A stretch of 64,000 nt of DNA from Pseudoalteromonas atlantica (GTDB taxonomy: Bacteria; Pseudomonadota; Gammaproteobacteria; Enterobacterales; Alteromonadaceae): the NCBI GenBank assembly GCA_007988745.1, contig BJUT01000001.1, positions 372,001-436,000 on the forward strand, written 5' to 3'. Under the pieces are notes generated by a model. The model saw only the letters and a program-made list of their open reading frames with translations. It made no database searches and was not told the DNA's origin. The translations under genes and the position numbers were made by a program. Shown here piece after piece: positions 46,152 through 56,595 of the stretch (within the stretch, counting starts at the first letter, position 1; the number at the start of each line of letters is the position of its first letter).

Positions 46152-46178
46152 TGCAAATGATATTGATTATCATTTGCA
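46152..46178. promoter_or_regulatory. Fur-box-like palindrome
   Basis: 11-base arms TGCAAATGATA and TATCATTTGCA around TTGAT, 47 bases upstream of the 10-TM transporter start. It overlaps well with the classical Fur site built on GATAATGAT...ATCATTATC. Mur or another Fur relative could also bind it. Confidence 0.72.
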
Positions 46179-46224
46179 AAATGTATACAGTGTGTCCTAG
46201 TTAAAATAAAACTGGGGCACACTT

Positions 46225-47394
46225 ATGATTTTACTCTCTCAAATAGGATTTATTACGCCAGCTTCCAAACGGTTTGTTAGCCAAAATAAACGCTTACTCC
46301 TACCACTTTTTTTATTGGTATGTTTAGCTGTTCCTAGTCTTCGCGAAATAACCATTACTGCTCTCAGTGATGCGTTTTTTCAGGTTAGTGTATTTGTAGC
46401 GGCTACGTTACTTATTTACTACTACGCAATAGAACATATCCCTCAATTAGAAATGAGCTACTTAAGCGCTAAATCTAAATCGCTTGAAGTGCTGTTTGCA
46501 TCCGTTCTTGGCGCTTTACCCGGCTGTGGTGGTGCAATTATTGTGGTTACTCAATACACTAAAGGCCAAGCAAGCTTTGGGGCTATTGTTGCTGTACTTA
46601 CCGCCACGATGGGAGATGCTGCTTTTTTACTGCTTGCTACGCGCCCTACTGAAGGTTTAACAATAATGGCTATAGGTTTAGTGGTAGGCACACTGTGTGG
46701 ATTAATAGTTAATGCAATTCACAAACCTGATTTTTTACGTCCCAGCGCACAAGAGCAAAAACACCAAGTAAAAGTTTTGCCCACTAAAATAATAAAAATT
46801 AGCAAACCTGTGTGGATGTTTGCCATTATTCCAAGTTTAATCATTGCGTTTTTAATTGCATTTAATGTGGACTTTAATCAATTTGGTCAATATACCAGCA
46901 CCGGTATTAGCTTATTTGGTGCAGCAATGGCACTGTTTACGGTTGTTATTTGGGCCTACTCTTCTAAAGGCGAAAGCTATAAAGAAGTAACCTCTGAAGA
47001 CGATGAATGTAATCCGCCTTCAAAGCTTATAAAAGTATTACAAGATACCCATTTTGTAACTGCTTGGGTGGTGGCTTCGTTCATGCTGTTTGAAATATTA
47101 GTCAGTGTGGTAGGCCTTGATTTAAAAACCTGGTTTATGCACTACGCCTATTTAGCACCGTTAATTGCAGTCGTCATTGGTTTTTTACCTGGCTGTGGGC
47201 CACAAATAATTGTAACCACGCTTTATATACAGGGCATTATTCCTTTTAGTGCATTAGCTGCTAATGCGATTTCAAATGATGGCGATGCGTTGTTTCCTGC
47301 TATTGCAATGGCGCCAAAAGCGGCTGTAATTGCTACCTTGTATACCTCTATACCTGCTTTAGTTGTTGGTTACGGGCTTTACTTTTTAAGTTAA
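46225..47394 (+). CDS. Putative 10-TM heavy-metal exporter (ArsP_2 / MneA-like)
   Basis: 389 aa, integral membrane protein with two related halves, each with the signature: LPGCGGAIIVVTQYTKGQASFGAI followed by GDAAFLL, and LPGCGPQIIVTTLYIQGIIPFSAL followed by NDGDALFP. The halves are joined by a cytoplasmic linker (about 165-195) and a second one at about 250-275. This duplicated GCG...G.A pattern fits the putative 10-TM heavy-metal exporter family (PF11449), to which a Vibrio manganese exporter may belong; I am not certain of that link. A Fur-box-like site upstream suggests control by iron or manganese. Confidence 0.78.
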   Translation: MILLSQIGFITPASKRFVSQNKRLLLPLFLLVCLAVPSLREITITALSDAFFQVSVFVAATLLIYYYAIEHIPQLEMSYLSAKSKSLEVLFASVLGALPGCGGAIIVVTQYTKGQASFGAIVAVLTATMGDAAFLLLATRPTEGLTIMAIGLVVGTLCGLIVNAIHKPDFLRPSAQEQKHQVKVLPTKIIKISKPVWMFAIIPSLIIAFLIAFNVDFNQFGQYTSTGISLFGAAMALFTVVIWAYSSKGESYKEVTSEDDECNPPSKLIKVLQDTHFVTAWVVASFMLFEILVSVVGLDLKTWFMHYAYLAPLIAVVIGFLPGCGPQIIVTTLYIQGIIPFSALAANAISNDGDALFPAIAMAPKAAVIATLYTSIPALVVGYGLYFLS

Positions 47395-47416
47395 CAGTTT
47401 AAAAAATCATAAGTAC

Positions 47417-47446
47417 AAAAAAGCTCAGCAATTGCTGAGCTTTTTT
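47417..47446. terminator. Bidirectional terminator
   Basis: AAAAAAGCTCAGC-AATT-GCTGAGCTTTTTT between the convergent exporter and DUF805 genes; A run and T run serve both strands. Confidence 0.93.
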
Positions 47447-47462
47447 AATATTAGCGTATTAT

Positions 47463-47828
47463 TTATACAGAAACAGGTTCAGCCGCTAACTCTTTTGGAT
47501 TTGGGCCATAATCGTTCTCACCTTCATGTGAGTCTTGCGCAAGGAATACAATTATAACAATCCAGCCAATGATTGGCACTAACCAAAGTAGCTGCCACCA
47601 GCCAGAGCGGCCTGTATCGTGTAAACGGCGTGCACCTGCGCTTAATTGAGGAATTAACAGTGCCAAGCTATAGATAGTACCAATTACAGCTACGCCCATT
47701 AGCTCATCAACAACACCTAGTACTATGCTGATTAATAAATTTATTAAGTAAAACATCCAAAATGCTTTACGGCGATTACGTCCTGAAAAATCTGCGTAGC
47801 TACGCAGCGCGTTCATATAATGTTCCAT
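47463..47828 (-). CDS. DUF805 membrane protein
   Basis: 121 aa. It opens with the DUF805 signature (YADFSGRNRRKAFWMFYLIN), has four hydrophobic segments and the conserved QLSAGARRLHDTGRSGWWQL, and ends with the NDYGPNPKE motif. Inner-membrane protein of unknown function. Single gene, convergent with the exporter gene. Confidence 0.93.
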   Translation of the reverse strand: MEHYMNALRSYADFSGRNRRKAFWMFYLINLLISIVLGVVDELMGVAVIGTIYSLALLIPQLSAGARRLHDTGRSGWWQLLWLVPIIGWIVIIVFLAQDSHEGENDYGPNPKELAAEPVSV

Positions 47829-47927
47829 TACAATTCCTTAGTGTTAGTTTTTATATTCCCTAGCGGGTTTGTTTTATTACCTTTTAGTAACATTTGTATC
47901 TTAATTAAAAACACCGCGCTTTAAAAC

Positions 47928-47955
47928 AAAAAACCAGCAAATTGCTGGTTTTTTT
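47928..47955 (-). terminator. Terminator of the bkd operon
   Basis: AACCAGCA/TGCTGGTT stem with A run and T run on both sides, 14 bases after the bkdB stop in the minus direction. Confidence 0.92.
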
Positions 47956-47968
47956 ATAAGTTTAATTA

Positions 47969-49567
47969 TTAACTCATAGCCATCATCATTGCCGATGGGT
48001 TTTCTAAATATGATTTCCACAAGTTATTAAAGCGCGCAATTGTACCGCCATCAATAACACGGTGATCGCCAGACCAACTCACTTGCATAATAGCTTTACT
48101 CACAACTTGCCCGCTTTCATCAAAGCGCGGTAAGTGTTGTAACTTCCCTAATGCTACAATAGCAACTTCTGGCTTATTAATAATCGGGGTCGCAATAGTG
48201 CCGCCAATTGCCCCAATATTTGAAATGCTAATGGTGCCCCCTTTTAAGTCATCTGGCGCTACTCGTCCCTCGCGTGCTGCATCAGTTAGGCTTGTTAAAC
48301 TGTTTGCAACTTCAACAATACTCTTAGATTGGCACGATTTAATATTAGGCACTAGCAAACCCACTTTTGAATCCACTGCTACCCCAATATTATGATCGTC
48401 AAAGTAGGTAAGCTCAGTGCAATCATCATTTACTTTAGAATTAAGCACTGGGTACTCTTTCATCGCAAGTGATAACGCTTTGATAAAAAATGGCATCATA
48501 GTGAGCTTTACACCTTGCGCTTTATACTGCTCTTTTAAACTCGCTCGCAGGGCAATTAATTGCGTTAAGTCTATCTCGTCACTAAAGGTAAAGTGAGGGA
48601 TTGTAGAGACCGAGGCCATCATTTGCTTTGCCATAGCCGCTTTAATGCCTTTAATTGGCTCTGCTCGCATACCACCGTTTTGTGTTTGTGGCGATTGTGG
48701 CTCTTTATTTTGAGTAACGCTGTTTTTAGTAGTAGCACTGCTAAGTGGTGATGTATCTATTGTGTTAGGTACCTCACCTTTAATAAATTCTTCTATGTCT
48801 TGTTTATAAATGCGGCCATTTTTACCGCTGCCCGGTACGCACGTTAAATCAACATCAAGCTCTCGCGCTTTGCGCCTTACAGCTGGAGAGGCAACCGCTT
48901 TTTTATTAACAACTTTATTTGCTGTTGTTTGCTGCGTTGCTATAGATTTATCTGCCGCTTTACTTTGTGCTTTTACAACGGCGTCGTTTACATCTACATT
49001 GGGTTTAGCTGTACTTCCGGCTATGCTCATTTGAAATAACGGGCTATGTACCTGAGCAATTTCACCTTTTTGATAGTAAAGTTTTTGCACTGTACCTGTG
49101 TATTTAGCCGGAATTTGTACAAGAGCTTTGTCGGTCATTACATCACACACAGCCTGATCTTCTTGTATTTCATCACCTTCGGCCACTAGCCAATCAACAA
49201 TTTCACACTCAACAATCCCCTCACCAATATCTGGAAGAATAAAATCCTCTAAATGCTCTGACGATGCGTTGTCGCTTTGTGTATTTTGCACTTGTTCTGT
49301 GTGTGTTTCATCGCTTTGGCTTTGCTCATCGGCTACATTCATAGCAAACAAGGGGGCATGAACCTGCGCTATCTCCCCTTTTTGATAATACAATTTAGTG
49401 ATTACGCCATCGTGCACAGCCGGAATTTGCACCAGGGCTTTATCGGTCATCACGTCACAAATGGGTTGATCTTCTTTTACTGTGTCACCCTCTTGTATTA
49501 GCCATTCAACCACTTCGCACTCAACAATGCCTTCACCAATATCGGGTAATATAAAATCTTTAGCCAT
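47969..49567 (-). CDS. bkdB: Branched-chain 2-oxoacid dehydrogenase E2 (dihydrolipoyl acyltransferase)
   Basis: 532 aa. Two lipoyl domains, each with the lipoylated Lys in VMTDKALVQIPA (about 10-75 and 105-180), a peripheral subunit-binding domain (SPAVRRKARELDVDLTCVPGSGKNGRI, split by eye, about 225-262) and the catalytic acyltransferase domain ending WSGDHRVIDGGTIARF (catalytic His). With E1 alpha/beta and a lipoamide dehydrogenase encoded elsewhere it converts branched 2-oxoacids to acyl-CoAs. A pyruvate E2 is the alternative, but two-subunit E1 and the operator favour Bkd. Last gene of the operon. Confidence 0.9.
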   Translation of the reverse strand: MAKDFILPDIGEGIVECEVVEWLIQEGDTVKEDQPICDVMTDKALVQIPAVHDGVITKLYYQKGEIAQVHAPLFAMNVADEQSQSDETHTEQVQNTQSDNASSEHLEDFILPDIGEGIVECEIVDWLVAEGDEIQEDQAVCDVMTDKALVQIPAKYTGTVQKLYYQKGEIAQVHSPLFQMSIAGSTAKPNVDVNDAVVKAQSKAADKSIATQQTTANKVVNKKAVASPAVRRKARELDVDLTCVPGSGKNGRIYKQDIEEFIKGEVPNTIDTSPLSSATTKNSVTQNKEPQSPQTQNGGMRAEPIKGIKAAMAKQMMASVSTIPHFTFSDEIDLTQLIALRASLKEQYKAQGVKLTMMPFFIKALSLAMKEYPVLNSKVNDDCTELTYFDDHNIGVAVDSKVGLLVPNIKSCQSKSIVEVANSLTSLTDAAREGRVAPDDLKGGTISISNIGAIGGTIATPIINKPEVAIVALGKLQHLPRFDESGQVVSKAIMQVSWSGDHRVIDGGTIARFNNLWKSYLENPSAMMMAMS

Positions 49568-49575
49568 GGTATCCC

Positions 49576-50553
49576 CTAAAAATCCATTGATCGTTTAATT
49601 GCGGCCATTACTTTTAGCTCATCAGGCACATATTCTTTTTCAAGTGCTAATGGGTAAGGTGTATCTAACCCACATACTCGCATAATAGGTGACTCAAGGT
49701 GTAAAAAGCACTCTTGCTGAATAGTCGCCGCAATTTCGGCACCAAAGCCATTGGTAATAGGCGCTTCGTGGCTTATCACTAAACGTCCTGTTTTAGTGAC
49801 CGACTTAGCAATTGTCTCAACATCCCAAGGTAATATGCTTCTAAGGTCAATCACCTCACAACTAATGCCTTGTTCATTGGCTTGTTTTGCTGCGTTTTCA
49901 ACAATTTCCATTTGCGCGCCCCACGCAAGTACAGTGATATCTGTACCTTCTTGTACTACTTCGGCTTTACCCAGCTCAATGGTGTAATCATCCTCTGGTA
50001 CTTCGCCGGTAGAAGCGCGGTATAAACGTTTAGGCTCGAAAAAAATAACGGGGTTATCGTCTTTAATACTTGCTCTTAGTAACCCTTTTGCTTGGTAAGG
50101 GTTTCGCGGTACCACTATTTTTAGCCCTGGCGTATGGGCAAAGTATGCCTCTGGCGATTGTGAGTGATATAAGCCCCCCGCAATACCGCCACCATACGGG
50201 GTGCGAATCGTTAAATTGCCCACGTTAAATTCATTACCACTGCGGTATCTAAACTTGGCAGACTCATTAACTATTTGGTCAAATGCCGGAAAAATATAAT
50301 CAGCAAATTGTATTTCAGCAAGTGCAGGTGCGCCAAACGCGGCTAAGCCATTGGCAAAACCTAAAATACCTTGCTCTGTAAGCGGTGTGTTAAATACGCG
50401 GTGTTTACCGTACTTTTCTTGCAAACCTGAGGTCGCTCTAAAAACACCACCAAAATAGCCAACATCTTCACCAAAAATACACGCCTGAGGGTGCTCATTC
50501 ATGGTGATATCGAGTGCAGAATTAATTGCGTGTAGCATGTTCATTTTAGCCAT
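49576..50553 (-). CDS. bkdA2: Branched-chain 2-oxoacid dehydrogenase E1 beta
   Basis: 325 aa, the normal length. Transketolase-like beta subunit with [15 protein letters not shown] near the N-terminus, [41 protein letters not shown] and [17 protein letters not shown]. It pairs with E1 alpha to bind thiamine diphosphate and decarboxylate the oxoacid. The start overlaps the E1 alpha stop by one base, and E2 follows after 8 bases, so the three are co-translated. Confidence 0.93.
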   Translation of the reverse strand: MAKMNMLHAINSALDITMNEHPQACIFGEDVGYFGGVFRATSGLQEKYGKHRVFNTPLTEQGILGFANGLAAFGAPALAEIQFADYIFPAFDQIVNESAKFRYRSGNEFNVGNLTIRTPYGGGIAGGLYHSQSPEAYFAHTPGLKIVVPRNPYQAKGLLRASIKDDNPVIFFEPKRLYRASTGEVPEDDYTIELGKAEVVQEGTDITVLAWGAQMEIVENAAKQANEQGISCEVIDLRSILPWDVETIAKSVTKTGRLVISHEAPITNGFGAEIAATIQQECFLHLESPIMRVCGLDTPYPLALEKEYVPDELKVMAAIKRSMDF

Positions 50554-51767
50554 TACTTAATTCTCCCTGCTGTGATTGGGTACGCATCTGGGTGCTGCTT
50601 TATATGTGCTTTTAAATCGTTATATTGGCGCTCAAGTGAGGGAATTGGCGTATCGTAAACATCTGATATTAGCTCTTCAAGCGCTGGCTTTTGCACTTTT
50701 TCAGCACGTTTAAGGGCGGCTAAAATATCTTCACGAATAGTGTCTTTCGCTTTAGCATCGTCCTCTTCGTTTAACCACTCTTGTTTGATCAACCATTTTT
50801 TAAATTTATCAATTGGGCAAACTTTATGCGTGGCCTCTTCATCTTTTGAGCGGTAACCACTTGGATCATCTGAGGTTGAGTGAGCACCTAATCTGTACGC
50901 TATTGACTCAATTAATACCGGCTCGCCCTGCGTTGCTGCAATTTCGCGGGCCTGTTGTGTTGCTGCAAACACGGCTAATGCATCTGAGCCATCAACACGT
51001 ATGGTTTTAATGCCATACCCTACGCCTCGCGATGCTATACCATCGCCTTTAAATTGCTCATCTGCAGGTGTTGATATTGCATACCCGTTATTACGTGCAA
51101 AAAATATAACAGGGGCTTTGTGTACCGCAGCCATATTTAAACCCGCATGAAAATCACCTTCAGATGCTGCACCCTCACCAAAGTAACAAATCGTCACATT
51201 ATCAATGGTGCTTGCAAGCTCGCCGGTTTTTGCGTCAATGTGTTTTACTTTTTGCCCGTAGGCATACCCTGTAGCTTGAGGAATTTGCGTACCGAGGGGC
51301 GATGATATGGTCATATAATTTAGTTCTTTTGAACCATAATGAATCGGCATTTGGCGCCCTTTTCCTAAATCTAACTCATTAGAAAACATTTGATTCATAA
51401 ATTGGTCAAGCGTAAATCCACGGTAATGCAAAGCGGCTTGCTCGCGGTATTGCGCCATAATCATGTCATCTTGATCAAGTGCGGCAGCAGAAGCAGTAAC
51501 AGCGGCTTCTTCACCTAAACATTGCATATAAAAGCTTACGCGGCCTTGGCGCTGCGCGCCTTGCATCCGCTCATCGAGTAGGCGAATAAAACGCATTGTT
51601 TCGTATAATTTAATCGCTGTGTGTTTAGAAATAGTCGGTGCGGTAGCACTAGGATGAATGTCGCCGTCCTCAGTTAAAATACTAAGGGTTGGAATAGTTA
51701 GCGCATGACCGTCTATAAACTCGAGGTCGTGGTTAATATTCAGCGATACGTTATTTGGATTACTCAT
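50553..51767 (-). CDS. bkdA1: Branched-chain 2-oxoacid dehydrogenase E1 alpha
   Basis: 404 aa. Thiamine-diphosphate-binding motif [38 protein letters not shown] (read in parts) and the phosphorylation-loop-like region [20 protein letters not shown]. The N-terminal extension (about 55 residues before the catalytic fold) is typical of BkdA1 rather than PdhA. First gene of the operon. A perfect CTTACGTTAACGTAAG palindrome lies 117 bases upstream, similar to the sites between etfB and ETF-QO. Confidence 0.93.
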   Translation of the reverse strand: MSNPNNVSLNINHDLEFIDGHALTIPTLSILTEDGDIHPSATAPTISKHTAIKLYETMRFIRLLDERMQGAQRQGRVSFYMQCLGEEAAVTASAAALDQDDMIMAQYREQAALHYRGFTLDQFMNQMFSNELDLGKGRQMPIHYGSKELNYMTISSPLGTQIPQATGYAYGQKVKHIDAKTGELASTIDNVTICYFGEGAASEGDFHAGLNMAAVHKAPVIFFARNNGYAISTPADEQFKGDGIASRGVGYGIKTIRVDGSDALAVFAATQQAREIAATQGEPVLIESIAYRLGAHSTSDDPSGYRSKDEEATHKVCPIDKFKKWLIKQEWLNEEDDAKAKDTIREDILAALKRAEKVQKPALEELISDVYDTPIPSLERQYNDLKAHIKQHPDAYPITAGRIK

Positions 51768-51883
51768 AACCTACCTTCTCTTGTTGTCTGTGATACAGCG
51801 CCCCTTTTAAGTTTTTATTATGGGTGAGGCTTGCGAATAAACTTTGCAGCATCTGCGCTGTATTTAATTAAAGCTGCCACCAC

Positions 51884-51899
51884 CTTACGTTAACGTAAG
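51884..51899. promoter_or_regulatory. Operator-like perfect palindrome upstream of bkd (LiuR-type)
   Basis: CTTACGTTAACGTAAG, a perfect 16-base palindrome with core ACGTNNACGT, 117 bases before the bkdA1 start. LiuR, a MerR-family regulator of branched-chain amino-acid catabolism in gammaproteobacteria, is the likely binder; the regulator gene is not in the window. Confidence 0.68.
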
Positions 51900-52032
51900 A
51901 TGTTATTCAACAAGTGTAAGACGAAACAAAAGTAAAATACGATTAAAAATATGGAAAGTTAACTGTACGCATTTATTAAACTAATAAAAACATACAGTTA
52001 AATATTCAAGGCGAGTGGTCTGATGAGTTTTA

Positions 52033-53085
52033 TTAGACGAAATTACTATCTACTTGCATAGGAATAACGGTAAGCAGTGCCCTTTGCCCAAGCGCAACGT
52101 GCGCATTTGGAAAAATAATAGCTTCCCCTTCCACATCGGCATAATAAGGGGTATCGCCGTCTGTTGCTAGCAACTCACCTTTAGCAAACCCTGTGAAATT
52201 TTCTGCATCATCAGAAAACGGAAAGCTAAAGTCCTGCTGCGTTCTATTAATTGTGCGATGCACGGCAAACAGCTCAAAGTCACTTGCATTAAATTGAGGG
52301 TATTGCACTTCTTTTTGGCTAATTAATGCAGTTAGCGTTTGCTTGGTTTTTGCAAAGCGAACCATGTCGTTTTCACCAAACGGTTTAACTTGACCCAGTT
52401 CAACGGTGAATGAATCAGCGCCATGAACAAACGAAGAATAGTAACTGAATGTAGTTGCCGGTGATTTCATCATCAATACGGTATTTACACCGCAGCTAAG
52501 TAAAAATTGTAACTGCGATTTTTTCCATGGTTTACCATGAAGATAAGGATACACAGCAAATTTTTCATTTTTTGAGCCACGTATAGCAGTATGTAAATCA
52601 TAATGATAACGTGCACTGCCTTGCTCGCCCCGTGCAAAAAAGTCAGTTACATACTCTTCTAGGTTTGCAGCGCGTTTGCGCTCATCATTCATTGGCACAC
52701 CCTCAACAGTGTGGTGGCCGTTAAACAAACGGTTTAGGTTTTCTTCTACAAAACGCAGGCCAATATTTATTGATTTTGGATTACCAAATATAAAGAGCAC
52801 ACGCTGATTTAATGCAAGCTCACCTTTTATTATGGTTTTTATTAGCTCGTCACATATTTCTATAGGTGCGGTTTCGTTACCGTGTACAGCGCTTGAAAGC
52901 ACAACATCTTTTGTTGTTGTGCCCTGTGGTTGAAATTCAATAACGCCTGTATCGTGAACGGTTACGCGCGTTCCATTTACTAGCGTGAATTCACTTGCCT
53001 CTAAATGCCATTCATTGTCGCGACTGAGTGTTAAAAAGTCGCCGCTATTTATTAGTTCATTTAAATAATCTGGTTTGGCTAACAT
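52033..53085 (-). CDS. astE: Succinylglutamate desuccinylase
   Basis: 350 aa. Zinc carboxypeptidase-like (M14) enzyme that performs the last step of the AST arginine-degradation pathway, releasing succinate and glutamate. Zinc ligands are in [17 protein letters not shown] (His-x-x-Glu) and [19 protein letters not shown] (His). Also typical: [24 protein letters not shown] and [12 protein letters not shown] with the catalytic Glu. The other ast genes are not adjacent. It stands between the bkd operon and pgm. Confidence 0.92.
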   Translation of the reverse strand: MLAKPDYLNELINSGDFLTLSRDNEWHLEASEFTLVNGTRVTVHDTGVIEFQPQGTTTKDVVLSSAVHGNETAPIEICDELIKTIIKGELALNQRVLFIFGNPKSINIGLRFVEENLNRLFNGHHTVEGVPMNDERKRAANLEEYVTDFFARGEQGSARYHYDLHTAIRGSKNEKFAVYPYLHGKPWKKSQLQFLLSCGVNTVLMMKSPATTFSYYSSFVHGADSFTVELGQVKPFGENDMVRFAKTKQTLTALISQKEVQYPQFNASDFELFAVHRTINRTQQDFSFPFSDDAENFTGFAKGELLATDGDTPYYADVEGEAIIFPNAHVALGQRALLTVIPMQVDSNFV

Positions 53086-53118
53086 GATAAGCCCTTTTAT
53101 AGTGTGAGAGATACAAAC

Positions 53119-53147
53119 AAAAACGGCTGAATAAATCAGCCGTTTTT
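53119..53147 (-). terminator. Terminator of seqA-pgm
   Basis: AAAAACGGCTGA/TCAGCCGTTTTT perfect 12-bp stem with an ATAAA loop, between pgm and astE. Confidence 0.93.
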
Positions 53148-53164
53148 AAATAGTGTAAGCCGTG

Positions 53165-54802
53165 TTAGCTGATCACAGAATCAACTAATTGCTTCGCTTC
53201 TTTTTCTAGTAGTGCTAAATGCTCTTCACCTTTGAAAGACTCAAGATAAATTTTATAAATATCTTCAGTACCAGAAGGACGTGCTGCAAACCAGCCGTTT
53301 TCAGTCACTACTTTTAAGCCGCCAATGGCCGCATCATTGCCAGGTGCATGAGTCAGTTTTTGTAAAATTGGTTCGCCAGCTAATGTATCGGCTTTAACAT
53401 CGCTTGCACTAAGTGCTTTTAAACGTGATTTTTGCGCACTGCTAGCAGGGGCATCTAAACGCTTATATAGTGGAGAGCCAAATTCTTGCTCTAGCTCTTT
53501 ATAAAGCGCTGATGGTGTTTTACCTGTTACTGCGAGTATTTCAGCTGCAAGTAACCCCATAATAAAGCCGTCTTTGTCGGTACACCATACGCTGCCATCA
53601 AATCGTAAAAACGCAGCGCCAGCACTTTCTTCGCCACCAAAGGCAAGCTTACCTTTGTTTAAGCCATCTACAAACCACTTAAAGCCAACCGGCACTTCTT
53701 TAACTTTACGCTCATTACGAGCTACTACGCGGTCAATCATTGAGCTAGAAACCAGCGTTTTGCCAATTTCTACACTGCTGTCCCAGTCGCGGTGTTTTAA
53801 TAAATAATCAATCGCTACCGCTAAAAAGTGATTAGGATTCATTAACCCATCTGGGGTAACAATACCGTGGCGGTCGTAATCTGGGTCGTTGCCAATAGCA
53901 ATATCAAAGTCGTCTTTTAATTTAATTAAATTAGCCATTGAGTAAGGTGATGAACAATCCATACGAATTTTGCCATCTTTATCAAGTGGCATAAATGCAA
54001 AACGCGGATCAACACTGTCGTTTACTACGGTTAAATCTAAATTATATTTTTGCGCTATTAATGGCCAAAAGTTAATACCAGAGCCACCTAGCGGGTCAAT
54101 ACCTACTTTAATACCCGCATCGCTAACGGCTTTTAAATTAACGATATTTTCTAAGTCGTTAATGTATGGCGTCATTAGGTCTTCGTATTTAATAAACCCT
54201 GAACGCGATGCTTTAGCAAATGGAAACAGCTCAACTTCTACTAAATCTTCTAATAGTAATTGATTTGCTCTGTCTTCAATCCATTTAGTTACGTCGGTAT
54301 CTGCTGGGCCACCGTTAGGTGGATTGTACTTAAAGCCACCGTCTTCTGGCGGGTTATGTGAAGGCGTTACCACAATACCGTCGGCTAATTCGTTAGGATT
54401 TAATTTGTTATGGCAAACAATAGCATGGCTAATAACAGGGGTTGGCGTGTAATCGTGATTTTGCTGGGTAATTACTTGCACCTCATTAGCCACTAATACT
54501 TCTATGGCAGAGTTAAAAGCAGCTTCACTTAATGCATGCGTATCTTTACCTAAAAAAAGCGGACCAAAAATGTCGTTTTGCTTTCTGTAGTCACAAATAG
54601 CTTGTGTAATGGCTAAAATATGAGATTCGTTAAACTTAACATCGTAAGAGCAACCACGGTGACCCGACGTACCAAAAGCAACACAATGCTCTGGGTTTTG
54701 CTCTAAGTCTGGCTCATTTAAGTAATAAGCCGATACCAGTTTTGGTACGTTAACTAAAGTTGAATGTGGCGCAGTTTTCCCAGCACCTGAATGAATAGCC
54801 AT
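53165..54802 (-). CDS. pgm: Phosphoglucomutase (alpha-D-glucose phosphate-specific)
   Basis: 545 aa, the length of E. coli Pgm. It interconverts glucose-1-phosphate and glucose-6-phosphate. The active-site phosphoserine loop is [20 protein letters not shown], the Mg site [10 protein letters not shown], the sugar-binding loop [15 protein letters not shown], and the C-terminal phosphate-binding loop [13 protein letters not shown]. It starts 10 bases after the seqA stop, the same pairing as in E. coli. Confidence 0.97.
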   Translation of the reverse strand: MAIHSGAGKTAPHSTLVNVPKLVSAYYLNEPDLEQNPEHCVAFGTSGHRGCSYDVKFNESHILAITQAICDYRKQNDIFGPLFLGKDTHALSEAAFNSAIEVLVANEVQVITQQNHDYTPTPVISHAIVCHNKLNPNELADGIVVTPSHNPPEDGGFKYNPPNGGPADTDVTKWIEDRANQLLLEDLVEVELFPFAKASRSGFIKYEDLMTPYINDLENIVNLKAVSDAGIKVGIDPLGGSGINFWPLIAQKYNLDLTVVNDSVDPRFAFMPLDKDGKIRMDCSSPYSMANLIKLKDDFDIAIGNDPDYDRHGIVTPDGLMNPNHFLAVAIDYLLKHRDWDSSVEIGKTLVSSSMIDRVVARNERKVKEVPVGFKWFVDGLNKGKLAFGGEESAGAAFLRFDGSVWCTDKDGFIMGLLAAEILAVTGKTPSALYKELEQEFGSPLYKRLDAPASSAQKSRLKALSASDVKADTLAGEPILQKLTHAPGNDAAIGGLKVVTENGWFAARPSGTEDIYKIYLESFKGEEHLALLEKEAKQLVDSVIS

Positions 54803-54812
54803 GTTTATTTCC

Positions 54813-55388
54813 TTACAAGTAATCGCGAATTTCTTCTGCTTGCTCTGCTGAATAACCTAAGCACAGCGCAACCTCGTGTAGCATCATTTTTTTACGTGTT
54901 GTGTTCGAATTTGTCATTACCCAGTACTCACTGTCGGTAATGTTTTTAGGGTTCATACTACTGCCGCTATTAACTAAGTCTTCTTTGCTGGTTGCAAAGT
55001 AAACGCGGTCGCGCCCTTTTATATCAAGCACAGCACTAAATTCTTTTTTATGCGTTCTATAAAAAGCACTTAAAATAAATAAAAACCTGCCTACCACCCC
55101 TTTTTGCATTGCTAGTTCTTCTTTATTTAGAATATTAAATACATTAGCGTTTGTTTGCTTCACGGGTGTGACAACCTCTTGCTCTTGGCTGTCGTTAGTA
55201 GCTGGCGTGTCGTCAAGTGGGGCTTGAGTAGCTGTTTGATTGTTTTGATTGTTCTTAGCAACGGGAGTGTTGTCATCACCGTTTAGATTTAATAAACGAC
55301 GTAAAATAGTGGATGCGCTTTCGCCAATACTTTGTGTATTGCTAGCAATATACTGATATAACTCGTCGTCTATGTCGATTTGTTTCAT
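54813..55388 (-). CDS. seqA: Negative regulator of replication initiation SeqA
   Basis: 191 aa from the ATG at 55388, preceded by CAGGAACAAC; the open frame runs 32 codons further upstream but that part is not SeqA-like. The N-terminal oligomerisation domain [33 protein letters not shown] is typical (read in parts). A linker rich in N, Q, T and P follows, then the DNA-binding domain ([55 protein letters not shown]) that binds hemimethylated GATC. It implies that Dam is present in this genome. Operon with pgm. Confidence 0.95.
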   Translation of the reverse strand: MKQIDIDDELYQYIASNTQSIGESASTILRRLLNLNGDDNTPVAKNNQNNQTATQAPLDDTPATNDSQEQEVVTPVKQTNANVFNILNKEELAMQKGVVGRFLFILSAFYRTHKKEFSAVLDIKGRDRVYFATSKEDLVNSGSSMNPKNITDSEYWVMTNSNTTRKKMMLHEVALCLGYSAEQAEEIRDYL

Positions 55389-55732
55389 GTTGTTCCTGTC
55401 ATTACGGGCCACATTTTTTCTTTCCCCGTGATTATACCCAAACCAAATATAAATGCGAGTTACAACAAGCACTCGCACAAACATAACCTATAAACGCGCT
55501 AATAAAGGTGTGTTGATTATTTGCTTATAAACCCAATGTAGTAATTAACAGCTTTTAAAAGTACTACCCATATTATTATCTCCATTAGGCTGGTAACACC
55601 AAATAGCCCACAACTGGCGTAAAAATAAACGGTGTTACCCCATAAAAGGCGCGTGCAGAGCAGTTAACCGTTATATCTTTTGCTTTTTAGGGCAATGCTC
55701 GGCAAACTAAGCCAAAATTTTAGGAGGCGGTC
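55389..55732. other. Divergent promoter region between seqA and ybfF
   Basis: 344 bases without a credible gene. It carries the promoters of seqA and of ybfF. A 9-base inverted repeat GGTAACACC (55592-55600)/GGTGTTACC (55631-55639) with a 30-base spacer lies towards ybfF; whether it is a hairpin or a binding site is unclear. Confidence 0.55.
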
Positions 55733-56500
55733 ATGCTATTAAACTATAAACAATACGGTGAAGGTCCGGATGTAGTGATCATTCATGGTTTATTTGGCTC
55801 TTTAGAAAACCTAAATGTTATTGCAAAACCATTGAGCGAGTACTTTAGGGTAACGAATGTAGATTTGCGTAACCATGGCGCTTCACCGCACAGTAATGAA
55901 ATGAACTACCCTGCAATGGCCGCAGATATTGTTGAGCTAATGAACGCGTTAAATATTAACAATGCGCACCTGATTGGCCACTCAATGGGCGGTAAAGTGG
56001 CAATGGAAGTGGCGCTAATGCATAGCCAAAAAGTAAATAAGCTGGTGGTACTTGATATTGCCCCTGTGAGTTACCCTGCCCGCCACACACAAATTATTAA
56101 TGCACAAAAAAAAGTGGCAACTAGCCAGGTTACTGATAGAAAACAAGCTGATGCTATTATGAGCGAGTACATTAATGAGCTAGGTGTTAGGCAGTTTTTA
56201 CTAAAAAGCTTAGCTAAAAATGACGATGGACAGTACAAATGGCGATTTAATTTAGATGTACTTGATGAAAAATATTCGACAATCACCGCCAATGTTAATG
56301 AAAACAATTCTTGTTTGTGCGATACTTTATTTATCAAAGGCAACGATTCTGATTACATACTGCCAGAATACCGCGATGAAATAACAAAGCGCTTTAAAAA
56401 TACACGAGCAAAAATTATACACGGTGCAGGACATTGGCTTCATGCACAAAAACCCGCTGCAGTTAATAAAGCAATAAATGACTTTTTAACAGGGCTTTAA
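55733..56500 (+). CDS. ybfF: Alpha/beta hydrolase, esterase YbfF
   Basis: 255 aa. Alpha/beta hydrolase with oxyanion motif HGLFGSLENL, nucleophile elbow GHSMGGKVAM, Asp region LFIKGNDSDYI and catalytic His in HGAGHWLHAQKP. The acyl esterase YbfF of E. coli (palmitoyl-CoA and malonyl-CoA hydrolase in vitro) sits in the same place beside seqA. Ribosome site TAGGAGG is strong. It is followed by a DUF2788 gene, ybfE and fldA in the same direction. Confidence 0.93.
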   Translation: MLLNYKQYGEGPDVVIIHGLFGSLENLNVIAKPLSEYFRVTNVDLRNHGASPHSNEMNYPAMAADIVELMNALNINNAHLIGHSMGGKVAMEVALMHSQKVNKLVVLDIAPVSYPARHTQIINAQKKVATSQVTDRKQADAIMSEYINELGVRQFLLKSLAKNDDGQYKWRFNLDVLDEKYSTITANVNENNSCLCDTLFIKGNDSDYILPEYRDEITKRFKNTRAKIIHGAGHWLHAQKPAAVNKAINDFLTGL

Positions 56501-56595
56501 TGCAATTTTAATCATGTGTTTTTGGTTATCCGTACTAAATTAATGCATATTTATATGCTATAGTACGCGCCGTTTAATTTAAAGGTTATACGTTG

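Noticed and set aside
55389..55484. N-terminal extension of SeqA (32 codons)
   Set aside because: SeqA proteins start MKxI-DxELYxYIA; the ATG at 55388 has a good ribosome site and the upstream part is not SeqA-like.
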